The notes: generated from the letters alone by a model not told the origin. Counted from the first letter of the stretch, positions 19,275-28,370 are shown. The stretch is 64,000 nt of DNA from Serratia sp. FDAARGOS_506 (GCF_003812745.1 NZ_CP033831.1:62001-126000); one strand, 5' to 3'. Program-made: numbers and translations.

Positions 19275-21731
19275 TTAAAAACGATAATTCAGATCAAACG
19301 TCACGCCGATGTTCCGCTCGCGTTTGCCGTCGTAAGGATGCTTCTCAAACTGCAGCATCGCGCCGGCGTCCAACACGCCGTTCCAGCTGACGCGCTGGCC
19401 GTAACCCAGTTGGGTGATCGGCTTGCGCGCATAGTCCCGCTGCCAATAGCTGCCGGCGCCGGCCTGGAACTGCTGGCTCCACTCGGTTTGATAATGGCGA
19501 TACAGGGTATGATCGAGCGTTAACGACGGCAGCAGCGTGAAGTCACGCTTAGGGTTGTAATACGGCACGTTCTCCTGGCTGTTGCGGCTGCCGGACAACG
19601 TCAGGTTCATGTCCAGCCGATAACGGCCGCCGGCGAGCAACCGCTGCCGCCCTTCCAGGCCGTATTCCAGCCGGTTGTTGCCGTCCGAGAAGTGCGAAGG
19701 CGCCACGCTGGCGCGCAGCTCGCGGCTTTCGTTCTGCTGCCAACGCAGCCACAGGTTGCCGCCGTTGGCGCTGATGCCATTGGTCAATGCGCGCAGCGGT
19801 GTCTCGGCCGACAGCCGCGCCACCGAACCGCCGAGACGCCATTGGTCATCCAGGTCATACCAGGAAGAGAGGCGCAGGCCGAGCTCATTGCCATGGCCGT
19901 AGTTGCGGTTGGCCACCTCGGCTTCCAGCCACAGATCGCGCGAGCGCCACTCGGCGCCGGCGCTGAGATCGCGGTTGATGCCCTTGCCCTCGTCGAACTG
20001 GCCGGTGTTGAATCCCCAGCCGGTGAACAGCCGCCAGTTGTCGTCGATCGGCGGTGAATAGAGCGCGGCGTGAATGCCAAAATCGTGGCTGCCGCTGACC
20101 GGCCCGTCTGAATCGATGCCCTGATTGCCGCTGATGCGCAGTTCAGACATATGGTGAATGCGGCGCGAACGCTCGAGCTGCTGAGCGGCGACGCTTTCCG
20201 GCGCGCGTTGGATGACATCGTCAGCCAGCAAATCGAGCTGCCGCCACTCCTGCAATTCCTGCGCGACATAGCCCTGCTGGATCTCCAACGGCAGGCTACG
20301 CGGTTCCAGCCCTTCCACCTGCTTCAACTCCTCCTCGGCGCGGCGCGGCCAACCGCGCGCTAAATAAACGCTGGCCAATGAGATGCGCAATCCCTGATTG
20401 CCCGGCGCCGTGCGCGCCAGATGGGTCAGTTGCCGTTCGGCCGCGCCCAGATCGCGTTGATATACCCACGACTGCGCCAGCAGCGATTGGCCGACCAGCC
20501 AGTCATCGTTGTAGGCCAGCGTCGGCAATTGATACAGGCGGGTCGCGTAGGGGTAGCGCTGGCTGACGCGCTGCGCCAGCAACGCTGCCTGATCGATGCG
20601 TTCGTCCTCCGCCTGTGCGTAAAACAGATCGGTTTCATCCTCGGCGGTCACCGCCTTCGGGGCGGCGGCGTTCAGACGGCTGAAAATAGCCTGCGCCTTA
20701 TCAGGCTGCTGCAGGTAGAGGTAGGCGGACGCCGCCCAGCGTTGGGCATAATCCGGCATCGTGCGCCCTTCCGCCTGCAAGGTTTGATACTCGCTTACCA
20801 CATCGGCCATTCGATAACGCGCCAGCAGCGCGCCCAGGCGATCGATACGCGCCTGTTGGTAGCTGTCCTGCGCCTCCGGCAGCGGCCGCCACTGCGTCAA
20901 CAGTTGGTCATAGCGCGCCAGCCCGCGATCGGCGATGACGAAGCGTTCTTGTTCGCCGCGAGAATCGATAAACGACAGTCGCACCAGTTCGGCGGCTTCA
21001 TCCGCCTGCAGGCGGCGCTGCTGCGCGGGCGACAACGCCAGCCCCTGGCTTTCACGCAGCGCCGGACCCGCGACCCGGTTCGCCGCCAGCAGCGTCACGT
21101 AATAAGCCTGAATACCGGTGTCGGACGGCGCCAGCGCACGGGCATGGGTGGCGTTTTCCAGCGCCGCCCAGCTGCGGCCGGCGGCCTGGTCCACATAGGC
21201 GCGCGTCAGATACCACGTCGCCGGCTCCAGCAGCTTCTCCGCTTTTGCCGCTTCCGTTTGCGCCTGCACATCCTGCCCGGCATCCGCCAGCGTCATCACA
21301 TAGCCACGCTGCAGACCGCCGTCGGCGGGAGCGAGCTGCAACGCCGCACGCCACAGGCGCAGCGATGGTTGCCACTGCTTCAGGTTGCGATAGGCGCGGG
21401 CCGCCGTCGCCAGACTGGCGCTATCCCGCTGCAGCGCGGCGCCGTCGGCACGCCAAAGCGCGACAACCTCTTCGTCGTGGCCGGCCCAACCGGCCACCTG
21501 GATATAATCGGATCGCTGCTGCAGGCTCAATCCCTCCTGAGCGCGCCGCTGCGATAAATACGTCAGCACCGGTGCGGTATCGCCCGACCTGGCCTGACGG
21601 ATCAGCGCGTCATAGCGTTCATCCGCCAGCGCAGCGGCCGGCAGGGATAAACCGAGAAAAAGCAATGACGCCGCATATTTGGTGGCGTGGCGTTCGGTAA
21701 AGCGTAATGAACGCGAGTTAACTTTAGGCAC
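19275..21731 (-). CDS. pgaA: PgaA, outer-membrane PNAG export porin
   Basis: 818-residue protein. A GTG start at 21731 (protein VPKVNSRSLRF, with AAAGGA upstream) is preferred over an ATG 45 bases further upstream. A signal-like segment ends ALA before DERYD; residues about 50-520 are TPR-type helical repeats, and the last about 280 form a beta barrel ending in NYRF. It is a close length match to E. coli PgaA (807 residues), which secretes the de-N-acetylated polymer. It heads pgaABCD, a biofilm adhesin operon. Confidence 0.94.
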   Translation of the reverse strand: MPKVNSRSLRFTERHATKYAASLLFLGLSLPAAALADERYDALIRQARSGDTAPVLTYLSQRRAQEGLSLQQRSDYIQVAGWAGHDEEVVALWRADGAALQRDSASLATAARAYRNLKQWQPSLRLWRAALQLAPADGGLQRGYVMTLADAGQDVQAQTEAAKAEKLLEPATWYLTRAYVDQAAGRSWAALENATHARALAPSDTGIQAYYVTLLAANRVAGPALRESQGLALSPAQQRRLQADEAAELVRLSFIDSRGEQERFVIADRGLARYDQLLTQWRPLPEAQDSYQQARIDRLGALLARYRMADVVSEYQTLQAEGRTMPDYAQRWAASAYLYLQQPDKAQAIFSRLNAAAPKAVTAEDETDLFYAQAEDERIDQAALLAQRVSQRYPYATRLYQLPTLAYNDDWLVGQSLLAQSWVYQRDLGAAERQLTHLARTAPGNQGLRISLASVYLARGWPRRAEEELKQVEGLEPRSLPLEIQQGYVAQELQEWRQLDLLADDVIQRAPESVAAQQLERSRRIHHMSELRISGNQGIDSDGPVSGSHDFGIHAALYSPPIDDNWRLFTGWGFNTGQFDEGKGINRDLSAGAEWRSRDLWLEAEVANRNYGHGNELGLRLSSWYDLDDQWRLGGSVARLSAETPLRALTNGISANGGNLWLRWQQNESRELRASVAPSHFSDGNNRLEYGLEGRQRLLAGGRYRLDMNLTLSGSRNSQENVPYYNPKRDFTLLPSLTLDHTLYRHYQTEWSQQFQAGAGSYWQRDYARKPITQLGYGQRVSWNGVLDAGAMLQFEKHPYDGKRERNIGVTFDLNYRF

Positions 21732-22312
21732 GAGGTATTCCTTTAATCCGTGAGCTGCTGTCCTGGCAGAGTGCAAATGCGAGCAGGCACCCGAAAAGTC
21801 GGCTAAGGCCGTCGGGTAATAAGCATGGAGTAATGAATATTTCTGTCTGGCGCTCGCTTAAATAGAATCGAATGCGCCTTTGCCTAAAAAGAGTATTTTA
21901 TAAATCTGCCGATGAATACCGCAGCCAGGTGATATCTGCCTGAAAATGGAATTTCACAACTGTTAACAAGTGAAATAACAAAAATTAAAATATTATAAAT
22001 CAACCACATAATTGTTTTACTTAACCAATATTCTTATCTTCACCCTTCCGTGTGAAATTGTATAAAAACCGGCGTGATATTTGATTATAATTCTCATTAT
22101 CACCAGTCAACAGGGATATTAATCCAAACGCCTAATTAAATAATCTGTTTTCTTGGAAAAAATAATAAGAATATTGCTCACAAAGGAATTAAATTTGCCT
22201 GCTAATAATTATGTCATCAGATTTAAATCACTACGCGGTCATGTTCATGCTGGCTATCTCCCGGGCATGCCGTCACAATAGCGCCTCATTCAGGTTTCAA
22301 TCAGGGATCGCC
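21732..22312. other. Divergent upstream region of pgaA and hicB-like gene
   Basis: About 580 bases with no supported gene. The part at 21830-22210 is strongly AT-rich and probably holds the pga promoter. In the leader just upstream of the GTG of pgaA the mRNA would contain three GGA triplets (in CAGGACAG, CACGGATT and AAAGGAAT, the last being the ribosome site), the pattern expected of CsrA sites, as on the E. coli pga leader. This is inference from spacing only. Confidence 0.45.
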
Positions 22313-22750
22313 ATGTTCAGCCACTACCCCGCCCATTACACCTTCGATAGCGACAGCGACGCCTGGCAGATCGGTTTTCACGACTTCCCCGAATGGCAAG
22401 CCGCCTGCTATAAACGCGAAGACATTGAGCTGGAAGCACAGGAAAGCCTGCTGGCCGCCATCGCCGCCGCGATGGACGAAGGGTTGCCCCTGCCTGCCCC
22501 TTCCCCTCTGCAAACCGATGACCTGAGGGTACACCTGCCGGTGCTGGTGGCGCTGAAGATCGAACTGCACAATGCCATGCTGCGCAAAAACACCGGCAAA
22601 GCGGAGCTGGCGCGCAAGCTGGGATTCAATGGTGGGCAAATGGAGCGGTTGCTGGATATCGGCTACGCCTCGAAGGTTGAAGCGTTGGAGCAGGCGCTGT
22701 ATCTGCTGGGCTACGAAGTGCGCGTGACAATAAGCGAAGTTTGCCAATAA
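22313..22750 (+). CDS. HicB-family protein without a visible HicA partner
   Basis: 145-residue protein: the N-terminal half is a HicB-like partial RNase-H-fold (FHDFPEWQAACYKREDIELE, then ESLLAAIAAAMDEG) and the C-terminal half a helix-turn-helix (GKAELARKLGFNGGQMERLL). HicB antitoxins normally neutralise the HicA mRNA interferase encoded beside them; no hicA-like frame is seen on either side. The start at 22313 is supported by AGGGA; a longer frame from 22211 lacks family similarity. It may be a solitary regulator. Function uncertain. Confidence 0.82.
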   Translation: MFSHYPAHYTFDSDSDAWQIGFHDFPEWQAACYKREDIELEAQESLLAAIAAAMDEGLPLPAPSPLQTDDLRVHLPVLVALKIELHNAMLRKNTGKAELARKLGFNGGQMERLLDIGYASKVEALEQALYLLGYEVRVTISEVCQ

Positions 22751-22855
22751 GTTAGCGGCAAGTAAGCGAAATATTATCCGATGGGGCTAAATTTTCCCCA
22801 TTGTGCGCCGATATGATCGTTACCTAATCACCTGTCGCAACAACGAAGGCTAAAA

Positions 22856-22951
22856 ATGGAGTGGAGTCGCCGTCATATCTGGGCCGTTATTCTGCTGTCT
22901 TGTCTCGTTTTTTGGGCCATTTTGGTGACCGGCATCAACGCCGTCGCTTGA
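22856..22951 (+). CDS. 31-residue single-span membrane protein
   Basis: Protein starting MEWSRRHIW, then a hydrophobic helix of about 18 residues (VILLSCLVFWAILVTGI) and a short tail. GAAGG lies 7 bases before the ATG, and the frame ends in TGA. It has one charged N-terminal segment and one helix, as in small E. coli membrane proteins; the W-AV...S-L-FW pattern faintly recalls YmiA. It stands alone between hicB and a hairpin. Confidence 0.6.
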   Translation: MEWSRRHIWAVILLSCLVFWAILVTGINAVA

Positions 22952-22990
22952 GCGCCCGCCACTACATTGCAATACCTAACGCTTAACGTA

Positions 22991-23020
22991 GCCCATGACT
23001 GAGTGATATCAGCCATGGGC
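22991..23020 (+). terminator. Stem-loop after the small membrane protein
   Basis: Inverted repeat GCCCATG-A-CTGA / TCAG-C-CATGGGC with one mismatch and loop GTGATA, about 40 bases after the stop of the 31-residue gene. The downstream bases are A-rich rather than T-rich, so terminator function is a guess. Confidence 0.4.
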
Positions 23021-23087
23021 GATAAAACAAAACCCCGTGTAGGCCTAAAGACCCAACATAAAAATACTATTTAATATCAGTTAGTTA

Positions 23088-23348
23088 TCAATTAACCTTA
23101 AGCCTTCTTTCAATAACACGAATGATTACCGGGCTGACTATAAGCGTAATAACCAAGCAACCGATAAGTAGCGCTATACCTACAAACCCCTCAATATCGC
23201 GTTCACCGAACAAGTTTGCTGCTTTTATCCAAAATGCACGCTCCCCCTGAGTCGAGGGGTCTGAAGGCCTCGCAAGCAAAAATGTCAGTATATAAATGCC
23301 AGCCCCTATCAGAAGTTTAATCCCTATTGGGACACGTCTGCTTTCCAT
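23088..23348 (-). CDS. Small membrane protein, candidate immunity to the DUF2778 toxin
   Basis: 86-residue protein with two membrane segments (IKLLIGAGIYILTFLLA near residue 10 and VGIALLIGCLVITLIVSPVI near 55) and a basic end. The ATG at 23348 has GAGG nine bases upstream; an in-frame ATG at 23372 lacks a ribosome site. It overlaps the end of the DUF2778 gene by 32 bases and must be co-translated with it. A membrane or periplasmic protein next to a peptidoglycan-targeting toxin is the expected immunity arrangement (as for Tldi1 in Salmonella); this role is inferred, not visible in the sequence. Confidence 0.7.
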   Translation of the reverse strand: MESRRVPIGIKLLIGAGIYILTFLLARPSDPSTQGERAFWIKAANLFGERDIEGFVGIALLIGCLVITLIVSPVIIRVIERRLKVN

Positions 23349-23844
23349 TAAGAATGACCTCAATCGTTCCATAAGACATCAGGCCGTTAACTAACCTGAC
23401 TGGCCGGGTAGAGACTAATGCCTGACGAATAGCTAAAAAGTCAGTCCGATGCTGCAATGTAATACAGCCCAAAGAAATACCTAAAGGACCTGATGGATGC
23501 AAACGGAAATTTCCCCGTTTTACCCCATTGACCCATGTATAGTCGTCGATTTTCCCATCTTCACGATAGAGGGCAAACCACTCATATTTGATAACCGGTG
23601 TCGATGTCGGCCACGAATAGAAATCATGAAGATCGGTTCTCAACATTCCTTTCCAGCCGCCCGTTAGCCTGTTGACGATGTGATAACGGCCCTGAGGGAT
23701 TGGGCCATTGTCAGGAACAGCCACGCAACCGGCTTGGTTACGATATATTCCATTGCCCGAGTAAGCCAGAAAAGTGCCAACACCGTATATGAGTAAAGGG
23801 GAGAACTGAGCATCATTAACGATAAACTCTCCATGTAGCGGCAT
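23317..23844 (-). CDS. DUF2778 (Tlde1-like) L,D-transpeptidase-fold protein, candidate T6SS effector
   Basis: 175-residue protein without a signal peptide. It carries the DUF2778 hallmarks: an N-terminal LAYSGNGIYRNQAGCVAVPD, GPIPQGRYHIV, and HPSGPLGISLGCITL near residue 130 with the catalytic His and Cys. In Tlde1 of Salmonella this family is a type VI secretion effector that acts on peptidoglycan stem peptides. A missing signal peptide fits delivery from outside. No T6SS structural gene is near, so it would be an orphan cargo gene. AAAGGAG lies before the ATG. Local sequence is AT-richer than the backbone, suggesting acquisition. Confidence 0.82.
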   Translation of the reverse strand: MPLHGEFIVNDAQFSPLLIYGVGTFLAYSGNGIYRNQAGCVAVPDNGPIPQGRYHIVNRLTGGWKGMLRTDLHDFYSWPTSTPVIKYEWFALYREDGKIDDYTWVNGVKRGNFRLHPSGPLGISLGCITLQHRTDFLAIRQALVSTRPVRLVNGLMSYGTIEVILNGKQTCPNRD

Positions 23845-24243
23845 AGGTAAAACTCCTTTTTACCGTTCATTAGTATAAAATTCACACTAACCCAAAAATC
23901 ATCTACCGAAAAAGAATACCTGCGGCTATCGTGGGTCAGAAAGTTGGCCTATCCCGACTTAAAAAGCGTTATAAAACAGTCCATGCTGTGCAAAAAACAG
24001 TCAAAAATTGTGATCAAAAACACAGTATTGAAATCAGACCGGTATTGAGAGTACATTAGCGCCGATCCTGTCGCGGTTCGGATTTTACCTCACGGAGCAT
24101 GAGGCGCGACAACCGGACAACCCGCGCTCGAGGCCGTTGTTCTTTCGCTTGGAAGAACCCGCCCGACAAGCAGGTTGCCCATAAAATACTCAGCACAACA
24201 ATCGGGATCATTGCTGGCGAGGACTCCAGACAGGAGTTGTTCA
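23845..24243. other. Leader region of ypdK with a structured 5' segment
   Basis: About 400 bases with no gene on either strand. The first about 200 are AT-rich (terminal part of the toxin upstream region). From 24064 on, the plus strand has an inverted repeat TGTCGCG (24069-24075) / CGCGACA (24105-24111) enclosing a smaller CCTCA/TGAGG stem, so the ypdK leader could be structured. Confidence 0.45.
24028..24057 (+). promoter_or_regulatory. Possible ypdK promoter
   Basis: TTGAAA at 24028-24033 and TACATT at 24052-24057 with an 18-base spacer. It would give a leader of about 180 bases before ypdK and, with the terminator at 24344-24367, a transcript of about 300 nt. Guessed from consensus only. 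Confidence 0.4.
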
Positions 24244-24318
24244 GTGAAATATTTTTTGATGGGCGTGTCATTCATGCTGGTTGCCTGGGTTGGCACCTTC
24301 ATGTTGATGGTTGCCTGA
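24244..24318 (+). CDS. ypdK: YpdK, 24-residue membrane protein
   Basis: GTG start, with CAGGAG seven bases upstream. The peptide reads (M)KYFLMGVSFMLVAWVGTF and ends LMVA, one hydrophobic helix. It is very close to E. coli YpdK as I remember it (MKYFFMGISFMVIVWAGTF...), also encoded by alaC, so the synteny supports the call. The gene is followed by a strong terminator. It acts presumably in the inner membrane; its role is unknown in all species. It is too short for ordinary gene calling and easily missed. Confidence 0.83.
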   Translation: MKYFLMGVSFMLVAWVGTFMLMVA

Positions 24319-24343
24319 CAGCAGCCTGACCAGGAACACAGCC

Positions 24344-24367
24344 AAAGGGACGCGCAAGCGTCCCTTT
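24344..24367 (+). terminator. Rho-independent terminator after ypdK
   Basis: 10-bp perfect stem AAAGGGACGC / GCGTCCCTTT with loop GCAA. The T tract is short; it can also serve convergent cybB from the other side. Confidence 0.85.
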
Positions 24368-24384
24368 GTCGTTTCTGCTTATGC

Positions 24385-24909
24385 TCATTTGCCCGGCATC
24401 ATGCGCCGCAGGGTGTCGTCCTTACGCAGGTAGTGATGATACAGCGCCGCCAGCGCATGCGCCCCAATGATAAAATAGCCGATGTTTGCCAGCGTCTCAT
24501 GAACCGTTTTGACCAGCTTGCGCATCACCGGATCCGGCGTCACCCACTGTGGCACCGGCCAGCCCAGCAAAGACCACGATTTCCCGCCGTAGGCCAGTGT
24601 CAACATGCCCAGCAACGGCAACATCAGGAAGACCACGTACAGCAGCCAATGGAAGATCTTGGCGCCTATCTCCTGCCATTCCTCCAGCGGTGGCGTGGTC
24701 GGCGGCGTTGCGTGGAAAGAACGCACCGCCAGCCGAATCAGCATCAAGGCGAATACTGATACCCCAAAGTTAAAGTGCAGATTTTTGACCATCGGCATCC
24801 AATCTTCCGGCACCGAATCTTTCAGCAACATCGCCGCATAGGTGAGGATCACCATCAGCAGCGTCAGCCAATGTAAAACGATTTGCGATCGCGCGTAGCG
24901 GTTGCTCAT
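24385..24909 (-). CDS. cybB: CybB, cytochrome b561 (superoxide oxidase family)
   Basis: 174-residue di-heme membrane protein with four helices (LHWLTLLMVILTYAAMLL, HFNFGVSVFALMLIRLAV, IFHWLLYVVFLMLPLLGM, IGYFIIGAHALAALYHHY). The heme-ligating histidines at about residues 13, 45, 87 and 151 fit the CybB pattern. In E. coli this protein oxidises superoxide and feeds electrons to quinone. It is monocistronic, between ypdK and alaC. Confidence 0.9.
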   Translation of the reverse strand: MSNRYARSQIVLHWLTLLMVILTYAAMLLKDSVPEDWMPMVKNLHFNFGVSVFALMLIRLAVRSFHATPPTTPPLEEWQEIGAKIFHWLLYVVFLMLPLLGMLTLAYGGKSWSLLGWPVPQWVTPDPVMRKLVKTVHETLANIGYFIIGAHALAALYHHYLRKDDTLRRMMPGK

Positions 24910-24982
24910 ACACTCTATCCAAAAAAATAAAATTCAGCGTAGTTGAGCATAATGGGGAAATAATGAAGAAAACCTTGGGATG

Positions 24983-25013
24983 GAAAAAATAAGGCCGGGT
25001 GAAAGCCCGGCCT
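24983..25013 (-). terminator. Rho-independent terminator of alaC
   Basis: GGCCGGG / CCCGGCC stem (24993-24999 with 25006-25012). On the minus strand it is followed by TTATTTTTT, as expected after the alaC stop at 25021. Confidence 0.85.
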
Positions 25014-25020
25014 GACAGGG

Positions 25021-26250
25021 TTATTTGGCGCTGCCGGCTTTGCCCGGCTTCAACAGCCCGTCCGCGCGGAACATCGCCTTGATGCCGCGCACCGCCTGGC
25101 GGATACGATCCTGGTTCTCGATCAGCGCGAAGCGCACGTGGGTATCGCCGTAGTCGCCGAAACCGATGCCTGGCGAGACGCAGACCTTGGCTTCCGCCAG
25201 CAGGCGTTTGGCGAACTCCAGCGAGCCGAGGTGAGCATAAGGTTCGGGAATTTTCGCCCACACGTACATCGACGCCTTCGGATTTTCCACCATCCAGCCA
25301 GCCTCGTGCAGCCCCTTCACCAACACGTTGCGGCGCTGCCGATACTGCTCGGCGATATCGCGCACGCACTGCTGATCGCCTTCCAGCGCGGCGATGGCCG
25401 CCACCTGCAGCGGCGTAAAGGTACCGTAGTCGTGATAACTCTTGATGCGCGCCAGCGCGCTGACCAGTTCAGGGTTACCGACCATGAAACCGATGCGCCA
25501 GCCGGCCATGTTGTAGCTTTTCGACAGGGTGAAGAACTCCACCGCAATGTCTTTCGCCCCCGGCACCTGCATGATCGACGGCGCTTTCCAGCCGTCATAG
25601 ACGATATCGGCATAGGCCAGATCGTGGATCACCAGCACGTTATACTGCTTGGCCAGCGCCACCACCCGCTCGAAGAAATCCAGCTCCACGCACTGCGCGG
25701 TCGGGTTGGACGGGAAACCGAGGATCATCATTTTCGGGCGAGGAATGGTTTCCCGAATGGCGCGCTCCAGCTCGCCGAAGAAATCCACGCCGTCTACCAG
25801 CGGCACCGAACGCACCTGGGCGCCGGCGATCACCGCGCCGTAAATATGGATAGGATAGCTGGGATTCGGCACCAACACGGTATCGCCGTGATCGAGGGTC
25901 GCCAGCATCAGGTGTGCCAGCCCCTCTTTCGAACCGATAGTGACGATGGCTTCGCTCTCCGGATCGATATCCACCTGATAACGATCGGCATACCAGCGCG
26001 AAATGGCACGGCGCAGGCGCGGAATGCCGCGCGAGGTGGAGTAGCCGTGAGTATCGTCGCGCTGGGCGACGGCGCACAGTTTTTCCACGATGTGCGGCGG
26101 CGTCGGGCCATCGGGGTTACCCATGCTGAAATCGATAATATCCTCGCCGCGACGGCGTGCGGCCATCTTCAGTTCGGCGGTGATGTTGAATACGTAGGGG
26201 GGAAGGCGTTCAATGCGCGTGAAACGGCGCTGTGGACTGTTATCAGCCAT
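25021..26250 (-). CDS. alaC: AlaC, glutamate-pyruvate aminotransferase
   Basis: 409-residue class I/II PLP aminotransferase that matches E. coli AlaC along its length ([19 protein letters not shown] at the start, [20 protein letters not shown] in the middle). The PLP lysine lies in the stretch [11 protein letters not shown]. It makes alanine from pyruvate and glutamate. The start [10 protein letters not shown] at 26250 is chosen by homology; a longer in-frame extension is not conserved. The preceding stretch to the GNAT gene is about 120 bases. Confidence 0.95.
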   Translation of the reverse strand: MADNSPQRRFTRIERLPPYVFNITAELKMAARRRGEDIIDFSMGNPDGPTPPHIVEKLCAVAQRDDTHGYSTSRGIPRLRRAISRWYADRYQVDIDPESEAIVTIGSKEGLAHLMLATLDHGDTVLVPNPSYPIHIYGAVIAGAQVRSVPLVDGVDFFGELERAIRETIPRPKMMILGFPSNPTAQCVELDFFERVVALAKQYNVLVIHDLAYADIVYDGWKAPSIMQVPGAKDIAVEFFTLSKSYNMAGWRIGFMVGNPELVSALARIKSYHDYGTFTPLQVAAIAALEGDQQCVRDIAEQYRQRRNVLVKGLHEAGWMVENPKASMYVWAKIPEPYAHLGSLEFAKRLLAEAKVCVSPGIGFGDYGDTHVRFALIENQDRIRQAVRGIKAMFRADGLLKPGKAGSAK

Positions 26251-26369
26251 AGGGGATTCCTCGATAGACGTTAGCGCCCGGACCGTCCGAGCGACGCTGG
26301 CCAGCAAACTGACCGAATATCGAACATAGCGCAGCGCCGACGAGCTTGTCGATACCCGGCGCGATATTT

Positions 26370-26909
26370 TTATTTGCCGCCCTGAAACTCCGCCGCCAGC
26401 AGCCCGAACAGCCAGTCGTCGCACCACTGCCCCGCCAGACGGTAGTTGTCGCGCAGTGTGCCTTCCAACTGAAAGCCGCACGATTCCAGCAGGCCGCGCG
26501 AAGCAAGATTGCCCGCGGTCACGGTGGCGGTCAGCTTGTGAAAGCCGCAGGCGTTCACCGCAAAATCCAGCACCGCCCGCAGCGACTCCTTGCCATAGCC
26601 CTTACCCTGCCCGGAAGGCAAACTTCCGTATCCCACTTCCGCCTGCCGATACGGCAACCACTGCGGGCGAAAACCGGTAATGCCCACCGCCTCTCCGCTG
26701 TGCTTCTCACGCATCACCAGGCACAGCCACTGCTCGCCGTATTTGTCCCAGGCCGGCAGCCGCTCCTCGAACCGAGCGCGGATCTCCGCTTCGCTGCGCG
26801 GATCGGAGATGTAACGGATCACTTCGGGATCTTGGTACAGGCGCAAAAACAGCGGCCAATCCTCGGCGGTTATCGACCGTAAGCTCAGACGTTCAGTGAC
26901 CAGCTTCAT
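26370..26909 (-). CDS. GNAT N-acetyltransferase (RimJ/RimL type)
   Basis: 179-residue protein starting [20 protein letters not shown], the classical entry of the RimJ/RimL-like acetyltransferases. The acetyl-CoA loop is in [26 protein letters not shown] lies just before the ATG at 26909, preferred over a longer frame. The target may be a protein N-terminus, an aminoglycoside-like or other small molecule; it cannot be inferred. The gene is between alaC and divergent ybiU. Confidence 0.85.
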   Translation of the reverse strand: MKLVTERLSLRSITAEDWPLFLRLYQDPEVIRYISDPRSEAEIRARFEERLPAWDKYGEQWLCLVMREKHSGEAVGITGFRPQWLPYRQAEVGYGSLPSGQGKGYGKESLRAVLDFAVNACGFHKLTATVTAGNLASRGLLESCGFQLEGTLRDNYRLAGQWCDDWLFGLLAAEFQGGK

Positions 26910-27077
26910 AAAATCTCCGAAAAACGAAAAAGAGGAACTTACGAATGAAAGATATCTCTTTATTTTCCCCGATTGGTTGCCGATAATCATTCACGTTAAA
27001 ACCACAAAACCATAACGTCTTGCCCGATTCCCTACAACCGCTCGCCGCAGTCACTCATGCGGCACGAGGAGAACACC

Positions 27078-28322
27078 ATGGCCTCTTTAGTCATCGACGA
27101 TATTCCGCAGACGATCGTTAACGTCAAACGCCAGCTGCGCCAGGCATTGCCGAACTACCGCGACGTATTTCTGGCACTGGAAGAGAACATCCGCGGCCAG
27201 GTCGAACAGATCCGCCGCGAGCTGGCCGCCGGCCACAATCCGGTACCGCAGATCGACGCGGAAGATATCCTGCAGCAGCGCGTCAGCGAGCAGCAGATAG
27301 CGCTGATCAAACAGCGCGGCGCCTGCGCCATTCGCGGCGTGTTTCCCCGCGCCAAGGCCGAGGGCTGGAACCGGGAAATCGGCGACTACCTTGAGCGCAA
27401 TAACTTCGTCGAGCGGTTGAAAAACGCCGCCGAAGACAACTATTTCGGCAAGCTGGCCGCCAGCAAACCGCAGATCTACGGCATCTATTGGTCAAAACCG
27501 CAGGTTGAAGCGCGGCAGGATGCGCGCATGCGTGCGGTGCAGGTGTTCCTCAACAGCCTGTGGGCCACCGAGAGCAACGGCAAACAGCATTTCGATCCGA
27601 CCCGCGTCGCCACCTACGCCGATCGCACCCGCCGCCGCCCGCCGAACTCCTCGTCGCTGGGCCTGTCGCCGCACGTCGACAGCGGCACCATCGAGCGCTG
27701 GCTGGACGAAAACTTCCGCTATGTGTATCGCCACGTTTTCTCCGGCGACTGGCAGCAGTACGATCCCTTCGCCGCCGACGGCCGCACCGAGGTGCGCGAG
27801 ATTGCCTCCCCAGCAGTGTGCTCGATGTTCCGCACCTTCCAGGGCTGGACGGCGCTGACGCCGCAGCGCACCAACGCCGGCACGCTGAATCTGGTGCCGA
27901 TCGCCAACGCCATGGCCTATGTGCTGCTGCGCGCGCTGCAGGACGACGTCGCCGACGACGATTTGTGCGATGCGGCACCGGGCCGTGCGCTCTCGATCTC
28001 GGAAAAGTGGCATCCCCTTTTATTGAGTGGAATTTCCCCTATTCCCGATCTGGAGCCGGGCGACACGGTCTTTTGGCACTGCGACGTGATCCACGCGGTG
28101 GAAAACGAGCATAACGGCGAGTTCGACAGCAACGTGATGTACATCGCCGCCGCACCGGGCTGCGAGAAAAACGACGCCTATCTGCAGCGCCAGCTGCCGA
28201 GCTTTATCGACGGCAGAACGCCGCCGGACTTCGCCCCCGACGACTTCGAGGTGGATTTCGACGGCCGCGCCACCGCCGACCTGCTGACGCCGCTGGGCAA
28301 AGCGCAGCTCGGCATGGCCTGA
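27078..28322 (+). CDS. YbiU-like DUF1479 protein
   Basis: 414-residue cytoplasmic protein of the DUF1479 family, of YbiU length. The [10 protein letters not shown] and [11 protein letters not shown] stretches give an H-x-D ... H arrangement, like the iron site of 2-oxoglutarate/Fe(II) oxygenases of the jelly-roll type; the reaction is unknown. GAGGAGA precedes the ATG at 27078, preferred over an ATG 21 bases upstream. It is divergent from the GNAT gene and ends in a GC-rich hairpin. Its role in the cell is not known. Confidence 0.88.
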   Translation: MASLVIDDIPQTIVNVKRQLRQALPNYRDVFLALEENIRGQVEQIRRELAAGHNPVPQIDAEDILQQRVSEQQIALIKQRGACAIRGVFPRAKAEGWNREIGDYLERNNFVERLKNAAEDNYFGKLAASKPQIYGIYWSKPQVEARQDARMRAVQVFLNSLWATESNGKQHFDPTRVATYADRTRRRPPNSSSLGLSPHVDSGTIERWLDENFRYVYRHVFSGDWQQYDPFAADGRTEVREIASPAVCSMFRTFQGWTALTPQRTNAGTLNLVPIANAMAYVLLRALQDDVADDDLCDAAPGRALSISEKWHPLLLSGISPIPDLEPGDTVFWHCDVIHAVENEHNGEFDSNVMYIAAAPGCEKNDAYLQRQLPSFIDGRTPPDFAPDDFEVDFDGRATADLLTPLGKAQLGMA

Positions 28323-28328
28323 TCTCCC

Positions 28329-28355
28329 GCCCGTGGCGCGCGCCACGGGCCCCTT
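28329..28355 (+). terminator. Terminator after the ybiU-like gene
   Basis: Perfect 11-bp inverted repeat GCCCGTGGCGC / GCGCCACGGGC followed by CCCTTT. The T tract is short, so efficiency is uncertain. Confidence 0.75.
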
Positions 28356-28361
28356 TCGCTG

Positions 28362-28370
28362 TGGTATACT
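28362..28370 (+). promoter_or_regulatory. Extended -10 promoter element of ypdAB
   Basis: TGG-TATACT (28362-28370) fits an extended -10 without a clear -35. It lies 33 bases upstream of the ypdA GTG start. Consensus match only. Confidence 0.5.

Noticed and set aside
17507-19390. 627-codon plus-strand open frame opposite pgaB
   Set aside because: Complement shadow of pgaB with skewed composition; no ribosome site or recognised motif.
22211-22312. N-terminal extension of the HicB-like gene or a possible hicA remnant
   Set aside because: The translated segment has neither the HicA dsRNA-binding fold pattern nor conservation with HicB.
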